NCBI GenBank assembly: GCA_036971475.1
Contig: JBAIZL010000005.1
Location: forward strand, 64,038,655 to 64,102,654
DNA from: Prosapia bicincta
Taxonomy: Eukaryota > Arthropoda > Insecta > Hemiptera > Cercopidae
DNA: 64,000 nt
Reading direction: 5' to 3'
In this document: positions 14,431 through 31,300 of the stretch, one piece after another
Layout of the letters: every line of letters starts with the position of its first letter
Position numbering within the stretch: the stretch's first letter is position 1
Program-made: the position numbers and the translations under genes
The notes under the pieces: generated by a model
The model's input: the letters and a program-made list of their open reading frames with translations, nothing else
Told to the model about the DNA's origin: nothing
Databases searched by the model: none

Positions 14431-17400
14431 CATAATAAACGCAGAATCGACCATAGATTCGCATTGTGCTCTTAGAATTGATCTATAATAAGTATTATAG
14501 GAGCTATCGCAATTGTCATATATTTTCTCTTAAAAAATGCATGAATTATAGTTCATGGATTTTACGATTTCTACAAAAAATTGATTTCTCATTTAAAAGG
14601 CATAATAAACGCAGAATCGACCATAGATTCGCATTGTGCACTTATAATTGATCTATAATAAGTATTATAAGAGCTATCGCAATTGTCATACATTTGCTCT
14701 AAAAAAAATGCATGAATTATAGTTCATGGATTTTGCGATTTCTACAAAAAATGGATTTCTCATTTAAAAGGCATAATAAACGCAGAATCGACCATAGATT
14801 CGCATAGTGCACTTAGAATTGATCTATAATAAGTATTATAGGAGCTATCGCAATTGTCATATATTTTCTCTAAAAAAATGCATGAAATATAGTTCATGGA
14901 TTTTGCGATTTCTACAAAAAATGGATTTCTCATTTAAAAGGCATAATAAACGCAGAATCGACCATAGATTCGCATTGTGCTCTTAGAATTGATCTATAAT
15001 AAGTAATATAGGAGCTATCGCAATTGTCATATATTTTCTCTAAAAAAATGCATGAATTATAGTTCATGGATTTTGCGATTTCTACAAAAAATGGATTTCT
15101 CATTTAAAAGGCATAATAAACGCAGAATCGACCATAGATTCGCATTGTTCACTTAGAATTGATCTATAATAAGTATTATAGGAGCTATCGCAATTGTCAT
15201 ATATTTTCTCTAAAAAAATGCATGAATTATAGTTCATGGATTTTGCGATTTCTACAAAAAATGGATTTCTCATTTAAAAGGCATAATAAACGCAGAATCG
15301 ACCATAGATTCGCATTGTGCACTTAGAATTGATCTATAATAAGTATTATAGGAACTATGGCAATTGTCATATATTTGCTCTAAAAAAATGCATGAATTAT
15401 AGTTCATGGATTTTGCGATTTCTACAAAAAATGGATTTCTCATTTAAAAGGCATAATAAACGCAGAATCTACCATAGATTCGCATTGCGCACTTAGAATT
15501 GATCTATAATAAGTATTATAGGAGCTATCGCAATTGTCATATATTTTCTCTAAAAAAATGCATGAATTATAGTTCATGGATTTTGCGATTTCTACAAAAA
15601 ATGGATTTCTCATTTAAAAGGCATAATAAACGCAGAATCGACCATAGATTCGCATTGTGCTCTTAGAATTGATCTATAATAAGTATTATAGGAGCTATCG
15701 CAATTGTCATATATTTTCTCTTAAAAAATGCATGAATTATAGTTCATGGATTTTACGATTTCTACAAAAAATTGATTTCTCATTTAAAAGGCATAATAAA
15801 CGCAGAATCGATTATAGATTCGCATTGTGCACTTATAATTGATCTATAATAAGTATTATAAGAGCTATCGCAATTGTCATACATTTGCTCTAAAAAAAAT
15901 GCATGAATTATAGTTCATGGATTTTGCGATTTCTACAAAAAATGGATTTCTCATTTAAAAGGCATAATAAACGCAGAATCGATCATAGATTCGCATTGTG
16001 CTCTTAGAATTGATCTATAATAAGTATTATAGGAGCTATCGCGATTGTCATATATTTTCTCCTAAAAAATGCATGAATTATAGTTCATGGATTTTGCGAT
16101 TTCTACAAAAAATGGATTTCTCATTTAAAAGGCATAATAAACGCAGAATCGACCATAGATTCGCATTGTGCACTTAGAATTGATCTATAATAAGTATTAT
16201 AGGAGCTATGGCAATTGTCATATATTTGCTCTAAAAAAATGCATGAATTATAGTTCATGGATTTTGCGATTTCTACAAAAAATGGATTTCTCATTTAAAA
16301 GGCATAATAAACGCAGAATCGACCATAGATTCGCATTGTGCTCTTAGAATTGATTTATAATAAGTATTATAGGAGCTATGGCAATTGTCATATATTTGCT
16401 TTAAAAAAAATGCATGAATTATAGTTCATGGATTTTGCGATTTCTACAAAAAATGGATTTCTCATTTAAAAGGCATAATAAACGCAGAATCGACCATAGA
16501 TTCGCATTGTGCTCTTAGAATTGATCTATAATAAGTATTATAGGAGCTATCGCAATTGTCATATATTTTCTCTTAAAAAATGCATGAATTATAGTTCATG
16601 GATTTTACGATTTCTACAAAAAATTGATTTCTCATTTAAAAGGCATAATAAACGCAGAATCGACCATAGATTCGCATTGTGAACTTATAATTGATCTATA
16701 ATAAGTATTATAAGAGCTATCGCAATTGTCATATATTTTCTCTAAAAAAATGCATGAATTATAGTTCATGGATTTTGCGATTTCTACAAAAAATGGATTT
16801 CTCATTTAAAAGGCATAATCAACGCAGAATCTACCATAGATTCGCATTGTGCACTTAGAATTGATCTATAATAAGTATTATAGGAGCTATCGCGATTTTC
16901 ATATATTTTCTCTTAAAAAATGCATGAATTATAGTTCATGGATTTTGCGATTTCTACAAAAAATGGATTTCTCATTTAAAAGGCATAATAAACGCAGAAT
17001 CGACCATAGATTCGCATTGTGCTCTTAGAATTGATCTATAATAAGTAATATAGGAGCTATCGCAATTGTCATTAATTTTCTGTAAAAAAATGCATGAATT
17101 ATAGTTCATGGATTTTGCGATTTCTACAAAAAATTGATTTCTCATTTAAAAGGCATAATAAACGCAGAATCGATTATAGATTCGCATTGTGCACTTATAA
17201 TTGATCTATAATAAGTATTATAAGAGCTATCGCAATTGTCATACATTTGCTCTAAAAAAAATGCATGAATTATAGTTCATGGATTTTGCGATTTCTACAA
17301 AAAATGGATTTCTCATTTAAAAGGCATAATAAACGCAGAATCGACCATAGATTCGCATTGTGCTCTTAGAATTGATCTATAATAAGTATTATAGGAGCTA

Positions 17401-19063
17401 TCGCGATTGTCATATATTTTCTCCTAAAAAATGCATGAATTATAGTTCATGGATTTTGCGATTTCTACAAAAAATGGATTTCTCATTTAAAAGGCATAAT
17501 AAACGCAGAATCGACCATAGATTCGCATTGTGCACTTAGAATTGATCTATAATAAGTATTATAGGAGCTATGGCAATTGTCATATATTTGCTCTAAAAAA
17601 ATGCATGAATTATAGTTTATGGATTTTGCGATTTCTACAAAAAATGGATTTCTCATTTAAAAGGCATAATAAACGCAGAATCGACCATAGATTCGCATTG
17701 TGCTCTTAGAATTGATTTATAATAAGTATTATAGGAGCTATGGCAATTGTCATATATTTGCTTTAAAAAAAATGCATGAATTATAGTTCATGGATTTTGC
17801 GATTTCTACAAAAAATGGATTTCTCATTTAAAAGGCATAATAAACACAGAATCGACCATAGATTCGCATTGTGCTCTTAGAATTGATCTATAATATATAT
17901 TATAGGAGCTATCGCAATTGTCATATATTTTCTCTAAAAAAATGCATGAATTATAGTTCATGGATTTTGCGATTTCTACAAAAAATGGATTTCTCATTTA
18001 AAAGGCATAATAAACGCAGAATCGACCATAGATTCGCATTGTGCTCTTAGAATTGATCTATAATAAGTATTATAGGAGCTATCGCAATTGTCATATATTT
18101 TCTCTAAACAAATGCATGAATTATAGTTCATGGATTTTGCGATTTCTACAAAAAATGGATTTCTCATTTAAAAGGCATAATAAACGCAGAATCGACCATA
18201 GATTCGCATTGTGCTCTTAGAATTGATCTATAATAAGTATTATAGGAGCTATGGCAATTGTCATATATTTGCTCTAAAAAAAATGCATGAATTATAGTTC
18301 ATAGATTTTGCGATTTCTACAAAAAATGGATTTCTCATTTAAAAGGCATAATAAACGCAGAATCGACCATAGATTCGCATTGTGCACTTAGAATTGATCT
18401 ATAATAAGTATTATAGGAGCTATCGCAATTGTCATATATTTTCTCTAAAAAAATGCATGAATTATAGTTCATGGATTTTGCGATTTCTACAAAAAATGGA
18501 TTTCTCATTTAAAAGGCATAATAAACGCAGAATCGACCATAGATTCGCATTGTGCACTTAGAATTGATCTATTATAAGTATTATAGGAACTATGGCAATT
18601 GTCATATATTTGCTCTAAAAAAATGCATGAATTATAGTTCATGGATTTTGCGATTTCTACAAAAAATGGATTTCTCATTTAAAAGGCATAATAAACGCAG
18701 AATCTACCATAGATTCGCATTGCGCACTTAGAATTGATCTATAATAAGTATTATAGGAGCTATCGCAATTGTCATATATTTTCTCTAAAAAAATGCATGA
18801 ATTATAGTTCATGGATTTTGCGATTTCTACAAAAAATGGATTTCTCATTTAAAAGGCATAATAAACGCAGAATCGACCATAGATTCGCATTGTGCTCTTA
18901 GAATTGATCTATAATAAGTATTATAGGAGCTATCGCAATTGTCATATATTTTCTCTCAAAAAATGCATGAATTATAGTTCATGGATTTTACGATTTCTAC
19001 AAAAAATTGATTTCTCATTTAAAAGGCATAATAAACGCAGAATCGACCATAGATTCGCATTGT

Positions 19064-22000
19064 GCACTTATAATTGATCTATAATAAGTATTATAAGAGC
19101 TATCGCAATTGTCATACATTTGCTCTAAAAAAAATGCATGAATTATAGTTCATGGATTTTGCGATTTCTACAAAAAATGGATTTCTCATTTAAAAGGCAT
19201 AATAAACGCAGAATCGACCATAGATTCGCATTGTGCTCTTAGAATTGATCTATAATAAGTATTATAGGAGCTATCGCAATTGTCATATATTTTCTCTAAA
19301 CAAATGCATGAATTATAGTTCATGGATTTTGCGATTTCTACAAAAAATGGATTTCTCATTTAAAAGGCATAATAAACGCAGAATCGACCATAGATTCGCA
19401 TTGTGCACTTAGAATTGATCTATAATAAGTATTATAGGAGCTATCGCAATTGTCATATATTTTCTCTAAAAAAATGCATGAATTATAGTTCATGGATTTT
19501 GCGATTTCTACAAAAAATGGATTTCTCATTTAAAAGGCATAATAAACGCAGAATCGACCATAGATTCGCATTGTGCACTTAGAATTGATCTATTATAAGT
19601 ATTATAGGAACTATGGCAATTGTCATATATTTGCTCTAAAAAAATGCATGAATTATAGTTCATGGATTTTGCGATTTCTACAAAAAATGGATTTCTCATT
19701 TAAAAGGCATAATAAACGCAGAATCTACCATAGATTCGCATTGCGCACTTAGAATTGATCTATAATAAGTATTATAGGAGCTATCGCAATTGTCATATAT
19801 TTTCTCTAAAAAAATGCATGAATTATAGTTCATGGATTTTGCGATTTCTACAAAAAATGGATTTCTCATTTAAAAGGCATAATAAACGCAGAATCGACCA
19901 TAGATTCGCATTGTGCACTTAGAATTGATCTATTATAAGTATTATAGGAACTATGGCAATTGTCATATATTTGCTCTAAAAAAATGCATGAATTATAGTT
20001 CATGGATTTTGCGATTTCTACAAAAAATGGATTTCTCATTTAAAAGGCATAATAAACGCAGAATCTACCATAGATTCGCATTGCGCACTTAGAATTGATC
20101 TATAATAAGTATTATAGGAGCTATCGCAATTGTCATATATTTTCTCTAAAAAAATGCATGAATTATAGTTCATGGATTTTGCGATTTCTACAAAAAATGG
20201 ATTTCTCATTTAAAAGGCATAATAAACGCAGAATCGACCATAGATTCGCATTGTGCTCTTAGAATTGATCTATAATAAGTATTATAGGAGCTATCGCAAT
20301 TGTCATATATTTTCTCTCAAAAAATGCATGAATTATAGTTCATGGATTTTACGATTTCTACAAAAAATTGATTTCTCATTTAAAAGGCATAATAAACGCA
20401 GAATCGACCATAGATTCGCATTGTGCACTTATAATTGATCTATAATAAGTATTATAAGAGCTATCGCAATTGTCATACATTTGCTCTAAAAAAAATGCAT
20501 GAATTATAGTTCATGGATTTTGCGATTTCTACAAAAAATGGATTTCTCATTTAAAAGGCATAATAAACGCAGAATCGACCATAGATTCGCATTGTGCTCT
20601 TAGAATTGATCTATAATAAGTATTATAGGAGCTATCGCAATTGTCATATATTTTCTCTAAACAAATGCATGAATTATAGTTCATGGATTTTGCGATTTCT
20701 ACAAAAAATGGATTTCTCATTTAAAAGGCATAATAAACGCAGAATCGACCATAGATTCGCATTGTGCTCTTAGAATTGATCTATAATAAGTATTATAGGA
20801 GCTATCGCAATTGTCATATATTTTCTCTAAACAAATGCATGAATTATAGTTCATGGATTTTGCGATTTCTACAAAAAATGGATTTCTCATTTAAAAGGCA
20901 TAATAAACGCAGAATCGACCATAGATTCGCATTGTGCTCTTAGAATTGATCTATAATAAGTATTATAGGAGCTATCGCAATTGTCATATATTTTCTCTTA
21001 AAAAATGCATGAATTATAGTTCATGGATTTTACGATTTCTACAAAAAATTGATTTCTCATTTAAAAGGCATAATAAACGCAGAATCGACCATAGATTCGC
21101 ATTGTGCACTTATAATTGATCTATAATAAGTATTATAAGAGCTATCGCAATTGTCATACATTTGCTCTAAAAAAAATGCATGAATTATAGTTCATGGATT
21201 TTGTGATTTCTACAAAAAATGGATTTCTCATTTAAAAGGCATAATAAACGCAGAATCGACCATAGATTCGCATTGTGCACTTATAATTGATCTATAATAA
21301 GTATTATAAGAGCTATCGCAATTGTCATACATTTGCTCTAAAAAAAATGCATGAATTATAGTTCATGGATTTTGCGATTTCTACAAAAAATGGATTTCTC
21401 ATTTAAAAGGCATAATAAACGCAGAATCGACCATAGATTCGCATTGTGCTCTTAGAATTGATCTATAATAAGTATTATAGGAGCTATCGCAATTGTCATA
21501 TATTTTCTCTAAACAAATGCATGAATTATAGTTCATGGATTTTGCGATTTCTACAAAAAATGGATTTCTCATTTAAAAGGCATAATAAACGCAGAATCGA
21601 CCATAGATTCGCATTGTGCACTTAGAATTGATCTATAATAAGTATTATAGGAGCTATCGCAATTGTCATATATTTTCTCTAAAAAAATGCATGAATTATA
21701 GTTCATGGATTTTGCGATTTCTACAAAAAATGGATTTCTCATTTAAAAGGCATAATAAACGCAGAATCGACCATAGATTCGCATTGTGCACTTAGAATTG
21801 ATCTATTATAAGTATTATAGGAACTATGGCAATTGTCATATATTTGCTCTAAAAAAATGCATGAATTATAGTTCATGGATTTTGCGATTTCTACAAAAAA
21901 TGGATTTCTCATTTAAAAGGCATAATAAACGCAGAATCTACCATAGATTCGCATTGCGCACTTAGAATTGATCTATAATAAGTATTATAGGAGCTATCGC

Positions 22001-23489
22001 AATTGTCATATATTTTCTCTAAAAAAATGCATGAATTATAGTTCATGGATTTTGCGATTTCTACAAAAAATGGATTTCTCATTTAAAAGGCATAATAAAC
22101 GCAGAATCGACCATAGATTCGCATTGTGCACTTAGAATTGATCTATTATAAGTATTATAGGAACTATGGCAATTGTCATATATTTGCTCTAAAAAAATGC
22201 ATGAATTATAGTTCATGGATTTTGCGATTTCTACAAAAAATGGATTTCTCATTTAAAAGGCATAATAAACGCAGAATCTACCATAGATTCGCATTGCGCA
22301 CTTAGAATTGATCTATAATAAGTATTATAGGAGCTATCGCAATTGTCATATATTTTCTCTAAAAAAATGCATGAATTATAGTTCATGGATTTTGCGATTT
22401 CTACAAAAAATGGATTTCTCATTTAAAAGGCATAATAAACGCAGAATCGACCATAGATTCGCATTGTGCTCTTAGAATTGATCTATAATAAGTATTATAG
22501 GAGCTATCGCAATTGTCATATATTTTCTCTCAAAAAATGCATGAATTATAGTTCATGGATTTTACGATTTCTACAAAAAATTGATTTCTCATTTAAAAGG
22601 CATAATAAACGCAGAATCGACCATAGATTCGCATTGTGCACTTATAATTGATCTATAATAAGTATTATAAGAGCTATCGCAATTGTCATACATTTGCTCT
22701 AAAAAAAATGCATGAATTATAGTTCATGGATTTTGCGATTTCTACAAAAAATGGATTTCTCATTTAAAAGGCATAATAAACGCAGAATCGACCATAGATT
22801 CGCATTGTGCTCTTAGAATTGATCTATAATAAGTATTATAGGAGCTATCGCAATTGTCATATATTTTCTCTAAACAAATGCATGAATTATAGTTCATGGA
22901 TTTTGCGATTTCTACAAAAAATGGATTTCTCATTTAAAAGGCATAATAAACGCAGAATCGACCATAGATTCGCATTGTGCTCTTAGAATTGATCTATAAT
23001 AAGTATTATAGGAGCTATCGCAATTGTCATATATTTTCTCTAAACAAATGCATGAATTATAGTTCATGGATTTTGCGATTTCTACAAAAAATGGATTTCT
23101 CATTTAAAAGGCATAATAAACGCAGAATCGACCATAGATTCGCATTGTGCTCTTAGAATTGATCTATAATAAGTATTATAGGAGCTATCGCAATTGTCAT
23201 ATATTTTCTCTTAAAAAATGCATGAATTATAGTTCATGGATTTTACGATTTCTACAAAAAATTGATTTCTCATTTAAAAGGCATAATAAACGCAGAATCG
23301 ACCATAGATTCGCATTGTGCACTTATAATTGATCTATAATAAGTATTATAAGAGCTATCGCAATTGTCATACATTTGCTCTAAAAAAAATGCATGAATTA
23401 TAGTTCATGGATTTTGTGATTTCTACAAAAAATGGATTTCTCATTTAAAAGGCATAATAAACGCAGAATCGACCATAGATTCGCATTGT
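19064..23489 (+). repeat. HOR block C: two tandem 2,213-bp units (13 monomers)
   Basis: Matches hold at a constant 2,213-bp offset for several private variants: TATTATAAGT at 19591/21804 and 19931/22144, and TTGTGATTTC at 21201/23414. An 8-monomer offset of about 1,361 bp is nested just before (18,892 versus 20,253) and recurs at 23,147 versus 24,509. The near identity of the two units suggests recent duplication or conversion. Confidence 0.8.
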
Positions 23490-25360
23490 GCACTTAGAAT
23501 TGATCTATAATAAGTATTATAGGAGCTATCGCAATTGTCATATATTTTCTCTAAAAAAATGCATGAATTATAGTTCATGGATTTTGCGATTTCTACAAAA
23601 AATGGATTTCTCATGTAAAAGGCATAATCAACGCAGAATCTACCATAGATTCGCATTGTGCACTTAGAATTGATCTATAATAAGTATTATAGGAGCTATC
23701 GCGATTTTCATATATTTTCTCTTAAAAAATGCATGAATTATAGTTCATGGATTTTGCGATTTCTACAAAAAATGGATTTCTCATTTAAAAGGCATAATAA
23801 ACGCAGAATCGACCATAGATTCGCATTGTGCTCTTAGAATTGATCTATAATAAGTAATATAGGAGCTATCGCAATTGTCATATATTTTCTCTAAAAAAAT
23901 GCATGAATTATAGTTCATGGATTTTGCGATTTCTACAAAAAATGGATTTCTCATTTAAAAGGCATAATAAACGCAGAATCGACCATAGATTCGCATTGTG
24001 CACTTAGAATTGATCTATAATAAGTATTATAGGAGCTATGGCAATTGTCATATATTTGCTCTAAAAAAAATGCATGAATTATAGTTCATAGATTTTGCGA
24101 TTTCTACAAAAAATGGATTTCTCATTTAAAAGGCATAATAAACGCAGAATCGACCATAGATTCGCATTGTGCACTTAGAATTGATCTATAATAAGTATTA
24201 TAGGAGCTATCGCAATTGTCATATATTTTCTCTAAAAAAATGCATGAATTATAGTTCATGGATTTTGCGATTTCTACAAAAAATGGATTTCTCATTTAAA
24301 AGGCATAATAAACGCAGAATCGACCATAGATTCGCATTGTGCACTTAGAATTGATCTATTATAAGTATTATAGGAACTATGGCAATTGTCATATATTTGC
24401 TCTAAAAAAATGCATGAATTATAGTTCATGGATTTTGCGATTTCTACAAAAAATGGATTTCTCATTTAAAAGGCATAATAAACGCAGAATCGACCATAGA
24501 TTCGCATTGTGCTCTTAGAATTGATCTATAATAAGTATTATAGGAGCTATCGCAATTGTCATATATTTTCTCTCAAAAAATGCATGAATTATAGTTCATG
24601 GATTTTACGATTTCTACAAAAAATTGATTTCTCATTTAAAAGGCATAATAAACGCAGAATCGACCATAGATTCGCATTGTGCACTTATAATTGATCTATA
24701 ATAAGTATTATAAGAGCTATCGCAATTGTCATACATTTGCTCTAAAAAAAATGCATGAATTATAGTTCATGGATTTTGCGATTTCTACAAAAAATGGATT
24801 TCTCATTTAAAAGGCATAATAAACGCAGAATCGACCATAGATTCGCATTGTGCTCTTAGAATTGATCTATAATAAGTATTATAGGAGCTATCGCGATTGT
24901 CATATATTTTCTCCTAAAAAATGCATGAATTATAGTTCATGGATTTTGCGATTTCTACAAAAAATGGATTTCTCATTTAAAAGGCATAATAAACGCAGAA
25001 TCGACCATAGATTCGCATTGTGCACTTAGAATTGATCTATAATAAGTATTATAGGAGCTATGGCAATTGTCATATATTTGCTCTAAAAAAATGCATGAAT
25101 TATAGTTCATGGATTTTGCGATTTCTACAAAAAATGGATTTCTCATTTAAAAGGCATAATAAACGCAGAATCGACCATAGATTCGCATTGTGCTCTTAGA
25201 ATTGATTTATAATAAGTATTATAGGAGCTATGGCAATTGTCATATATTTGCTTTAAAAAAAATGCATGAATTATAGTTCATGGATTTTGCGATTTCTACA
25301 AAAAATGGATTTCTCATTTAAAAGGCATAATAAACGCAGAATCGACCATAGATTCGCATT

Positions 25361-28300
25361 GTGCTCATAGAATTGATCTATAATAGGTATTATAGGAGCT
25401 ATCGCAATTGTCATATATTTTCTCTAAACAAATGCATGAATTATAGTTCATGGATTTTGCGATTTCTACAAAAAATGGATTTCTCATTTAAAAGGCATAA
25501 TAAACGCAGAATCGACCATAGATTCGCATTGTGCTCTTAGAATTGATCTATAATAAGTATTATAGGAGCTATCGCAATTGTCATATATTTTCTCTAAAAA
25601 AATGCATGAATTATAGTTTATGGATTTTGCCATTTCTACAAAAAATGGATTTCTCATTTAAAAGGCATAATAAACGCAGAATCGACCATAGATTCGCATT
25701 GTGCTCTTAGAATTGATCTATAATAAGTATTATAGGAGCTATCGCAATTGTCATATATTTTCTCTTAAAAAATGCATGAATTATAGTTCATGGATTTTAC
25801 GATTTCTACAAAAAATTGATTTCTCATTTAAAAGGCATAATAAACGCAGAATCGACCATAGATTCGCATTGTGCACTTATAATTGATCTATAATAAGTAT
25901 TATAAGAGCTATCGCAATTGTCATACATTTGCTCTAAAAAAAATGCATGAATTATAGTTCATGGATTTTGCGATTTCTACAAAAAATGGATTTCTCATTT
26001 AAAAGGCATAATAAACGCAGAATCGACCATAGATTCGCATTGTGCACTTAGAATTGATCTATAATAAGTATTATAGGAGCTATCGCAATTGTCATATATT
26101 TTCTCTAAAAAAATGCATGAATTATAGTTCATGGATTTTGCGATTTCTACAAAAAATGGATTTCTCATTTAAAAGGCATAATAAACGCAGAATCGACCAT
26201 AGATTCGCATTGTGCTCTTAGAATTGATCTATAATAAGTAATATAGGAGCTATCGCAATTGTCATATATTTTCTCTAAAAAAATGCATGAATTATAGTTC
26301 ATGGATTTTGCGATTTCTACAAAAAATGGATTTCTCATTTAAAAGGCATAATAAACGCAGAATCGACCATAGATTCGCATTGTGCACTTAGAATTGATCT
26401 ATAATAAGTATTATAGGAGCTATCGCAATTGTCATATATTTTCTCTAAAAAAATGCATGAATTATAGTTCATGGATTTTGCGATTTCTACAAAAAATGGA
26501 TTTCTCATTTAAAAGGCATAATAAACGCAGAATCGACCATAGATTCGCATTGTGCACTTAGAATTGATCTATAATAAGTATTATAGGAACTATGGCAATT
26601 GTCATATATTTGCTCTAAAAAAATGCATGAATTATAGTTCATGGATTTTGCGATTTCCACAAAAAATGGATTTCTCATTTAAAAGGCATAATAAACGCAG
26701 AATCTACCATAGATTCGCATTGCGCTCTTAGAATTGATCTATAATAAGTATTATAGGAGCTATCGCAATTGTCATATATTTTCTCTTAAATAATGCATGA
26801 ATTATAGTTCATGGATTTTACGATTTCTACAAAAAATTGATTTCTCATTTAAAAGGCAAAATAAACGCAGAATCGACCATAGATTCGCATTGTGCACTTA
26901 TAATTGATCTATAATAAGTATTATAAGAGCTATCGCAATTGTCATACATTTGCTCTAAAAAAAATGCATGAATTATAGTTCATGGATTTTGCGATTTCTA
27001 CAAAAAAATGGATTTCTCATTTAAAAGGCATAATAAACGCAGAATCTACCATAGATTCGCATTGCGCACTTAGAATTGATCTATAATAAGTATTATAGGA
27101 GCTATCGCAATTGTCATATATTTTCTCTAAAAAAATGCATGAATTATAGTTCATGGATTTTGCGATTTCTACAAAAAATGGATTTCTCATTTAAAAGGTA
27201 TAATAAACGCAGAATCGACCATAGATTCGCATTGTGCTCTTAGAATTGATCTATATTAAGTATTATAGGAGCTATCGCAATTGTCATATATTTTCTCTAA
27301 AAAAATGCATGAATTATAGTTCATGGATTTTGCGATTTCTACAAAAAATAGATTTCTCATTTAAAAGGCATAATAAACGCAGAATCGACCATAGATTCGC
27401 ATTGTGCTCTTAGAATTGTTCTATAATAAGTATTATAGGAGCTATCGCGATTGTCATATATTGTCTCTTAAAAAATGCATGAATTATAGTTCATGGATTT
27501 TGCGATTTCTACAAAAAATGGATTTCTCATTTAAGAGGCATAATAAACGCAGAATCGACCATAGATTCGCATTGTGCTCTTAGAATTGATCTATAATGAG
27601 TATTATATTAGCTATCGCAATTGCCATATATTTTCTCTAAAAAAATGCATGAATTATAGTTCATGGATTTTGCGATTTCTACAAAAAATGGATTTCTCAT
27701 TTAAAAGGCATAATAAAAGCAGAATCGACCATAGATTCGCATTGTGCTCTTAGAATTGATCTATAATAAGTATTATAGGAGCTATGGCAATTGTCATATA
27801 TTTGCTCTAAAAAAAATGCATGAATTATAGTTCATGGATTTTGCGATTTCTACAAAAAATGGATTTCTCATTTAAAAGGCATATTAAACGCAGAATCGAC
27901 CATAGATTCGCATTGTGCTCTTAGAATTGATCTATAATAAGTATTATAGGAGCTATCGCAATTGTCATATATTTTCTCTAAACAAATGCATGAATTATAG
28001 TTCATGGATTTTGCGATTTCTACAAAAAATGGATTTCTCATTTAAAAGGCATAATAAACGCAGAATCGACCATAGATTCGCATTGTGCTCTTAGAATTGA
28101 TCTATAATAAGTATTATAGGAGCTATCGCAATTGTCATATATTTTCTCTAAAAAAATGCATGAATTATAGTTCATGGATTTTGCGATTTCTACAAAAAAT
28201 GGATTTCTCATTTAAAAGGCATAATAAACGCAGAATCGACCATAGATTCGCATTGTGCTCTTAGAATTGATCAATAATAAGTATTATAGGAGCTATCGCA

Positions 28301-31300
28301 ATTGTCATATATTTTCTCTTAAAAAATGCATGAATTATAGTTCATGGATTTTACGATTTCTACAAAAAATTGATTTCTCATTTAAAAGGCATAATAAACG
28401 CAGAATCGACCATAGATTCGCATTGTGCACTTATAATTGATCTATAATAAGTATTATAAGAGCTATCGCAATTGTCATACATTTGCTCTAAAAAAAATGC
28501 ATGAATTATAGTTCATGGATTTTGCGATTTCTACAAAAAAATGGATTTCTCATTTAAAAGGCATAATAAACGCAGAATCGACCATAGATTCGCATTGTGC
28601 ACTTAGAATTGATCTATAATAAGTATTATAGGAGCTATCGCAATTGTCATATATTTTCTCTAAAAAAATGCATGAATTATAGTTCATGGATTTTGCGATT
28701 TCTACAAAAAATGGATTTCGCATTTAAAAGGCATAATAAACGCAGAATCTACCATAGATTCGCATTGCGCACTTAGAATTGATCTATAATAAGTATTATA
28801 GGAGCTATGGTAATTGTCATATATTTGCTCTAAAAACATGCATGCATTATAGTTCATGGATTTTACGATTTCTACAAAAAATGGATTTCTCATTTAAAAG
28901 GCATAATAAACGCAGAAGCGACCATAGATTCGCATTGTGCTCTTAGAATTGATCTATAATAAGTATTATAGGAGCTATCGCGATTTTCATATATTTTCTC
29001 TTAAAAAATGCATGAATTATAGTTCATGGATTTTGCGATTTCTACAAAAAATGGATTTCTCATTTAAAAGGCATAATAAACGCAGAATCGACCATAGATT
29101 CGCATTGTGCTCTTAGAATTGATCTATAATAAGTATTATAGGAGCTATCGCAATTGTCATATATTTTCTCTAAACAAATGCATGAATTATAGTTCATGGA
29201 TTTTGCGATTTCTACAAAAAATGGATTTCTCATTTAAAAGGCATAATAAACGCAGAATCGACCATAGATTCGCATTGTGCTCTTAGAATTGATCTATAAT
29301 AAGTATTATAGGAGCTATCGCAATTGTCATATATTTTCTCTAAAAAAATGCATGAATTATAGTTTATGGATTTTGCCATTTCTACAAAAAATGGATTTCT
29401 CATTTAAAAGGCATAATAAACGCAGAATCGACCATAGATTCGCATTGTGCTCTTAGAATTGATCTATAATAAGTATTATAGGAGCTATCGCAATTGTCAT
29501 ATATTTTCTCTTAAAAAATGCATGAATTATAGTTCATGGATTTTACGATTTCTACAAAAAATTGATTTCTCATTTAAAAGGCATAATAAACGCAGAATCG
29601 ACCATAGATTCGCATTGTGCACTTATAATTGATCTATAATAAGTATTATAAGAGCTATCGCAATTGTCATACATTTGCTCTAAAAAAAATGCATGAATTA
29701 TAGTTCATGGATTTTGCGATTTCTACAAAAAATGGATTTCTCATTTAAAAGGCATAATAAACGCAGAATCGACCATAGATTCGCATTGTGCACTTAGAAT
29801 TGATCTATAATAAGTATTATAGGAGCTATCGCAATTGTCATATATTTTCTCTAAAAAAATGCATGAATTATAGTTCATGGATTTTGCGATTTCTACAAAA
29901 AATGGATTTCTCATTTAAAAGGCATAATAAACGCAGAATCGACCATAGATTCGCATTGTGCTCTTAGAATTGATCTATAATAAGTAATATAGGAGCTATC
30001 GCAATTGTCATATATTTTCTCTAAAAAAATGCATGAATTATAGTTCATGGATTTTGCGATTTCTACAAAAAATGGATTTCTCATTTAAAAGGCATAATAA
30101 ACGCAGAATCGACCATAGATTCGCATTGTGCACTTAGAATTGATCTATAATAAGTATTATAGGAGCTATCGCAATTGTCATATATTTTCTCTAAAAAAAT
30201 GCATGAATTATAGTTCATGGATTTTGCGATTTCTACAAAAAATGGATTTCTCATTTAAAAGGCATAATAAACGCAGAATCGACCATAGATTCGCATTGTG
30301 CACTTAGAATTGATCTATAATAAGTATTATAGGAACTATGGCAATTGTCATATATTTGCTCTAAAAAAATGCATGAATTATAGTTCATGGATTTTGCGAT
30401 TTCCACAAAAAATGGATTTCTCATTTAAAAGGCATAATAAACGCAGAATCTACCATAGATTCGCATTGCGCTCTTAGAATTGATCTATAATAAGTATTAT
30501 AGGAGCTATCGCAATTGTCATATATTTTCTCTTAAATAATGCATGAATTATAGTTCATGGATTTTACGATTTCTACAAAAAATTGATTTCTCATTTAAAA
30601 GGCAAAATAAACGCAGAATCGACCATAGATTCGCATTGTGCACTTATAATTGATCTATAATAAGTATTATAAGAGCTATCGCAATTGTCATACATTTGCT
30701 CTAAAAAAAATGCATGAATTATAGTTCATGGATTTTGCGATTTCTACAAAAAATGGATTTCTCATTTAAAAGGCATAATAAACGCAGAATCGACCATAGA
30801 TTCGCATTGTGCACTTAGAATTGATCTATAAAGAGTATTATAGGAGCTATCATAATTGTCATATATTTTCTCTAAAAAAATGCATGAATTATAGTTCATG
30901 GATTTTGCGATTTCTACAAAAAAATGGATTTCTCATTTAAAAGGCATAATAAACGCAGAATCTACCATAGATTCGCATTGCGCACTTAGAATTGATCTAT
31001 AATAAGTATTATAGGAGCTATCGCAATTGTCATATATTTTCTCTAAAAAAATGCATGAATTATAGTTCATGGATTTTGCGATTTCTACAAAAAATGGATT
31101 TCTCATTTAAAAGGTATAATAAACGCAGAATCGACCATAGATTCGCATTGTGCTCTTAGAATTGATCTATATTAAGTATTATAGGAGCTATCGCAATTGT
31201 CATATATTTTCTCTAAAAAAATGCATGAATTATAGTTCATGGATTTTGCGATTTCTACAAAAAATAGATTTCTCATTTAAAAGGCATAATAAACGCAGAA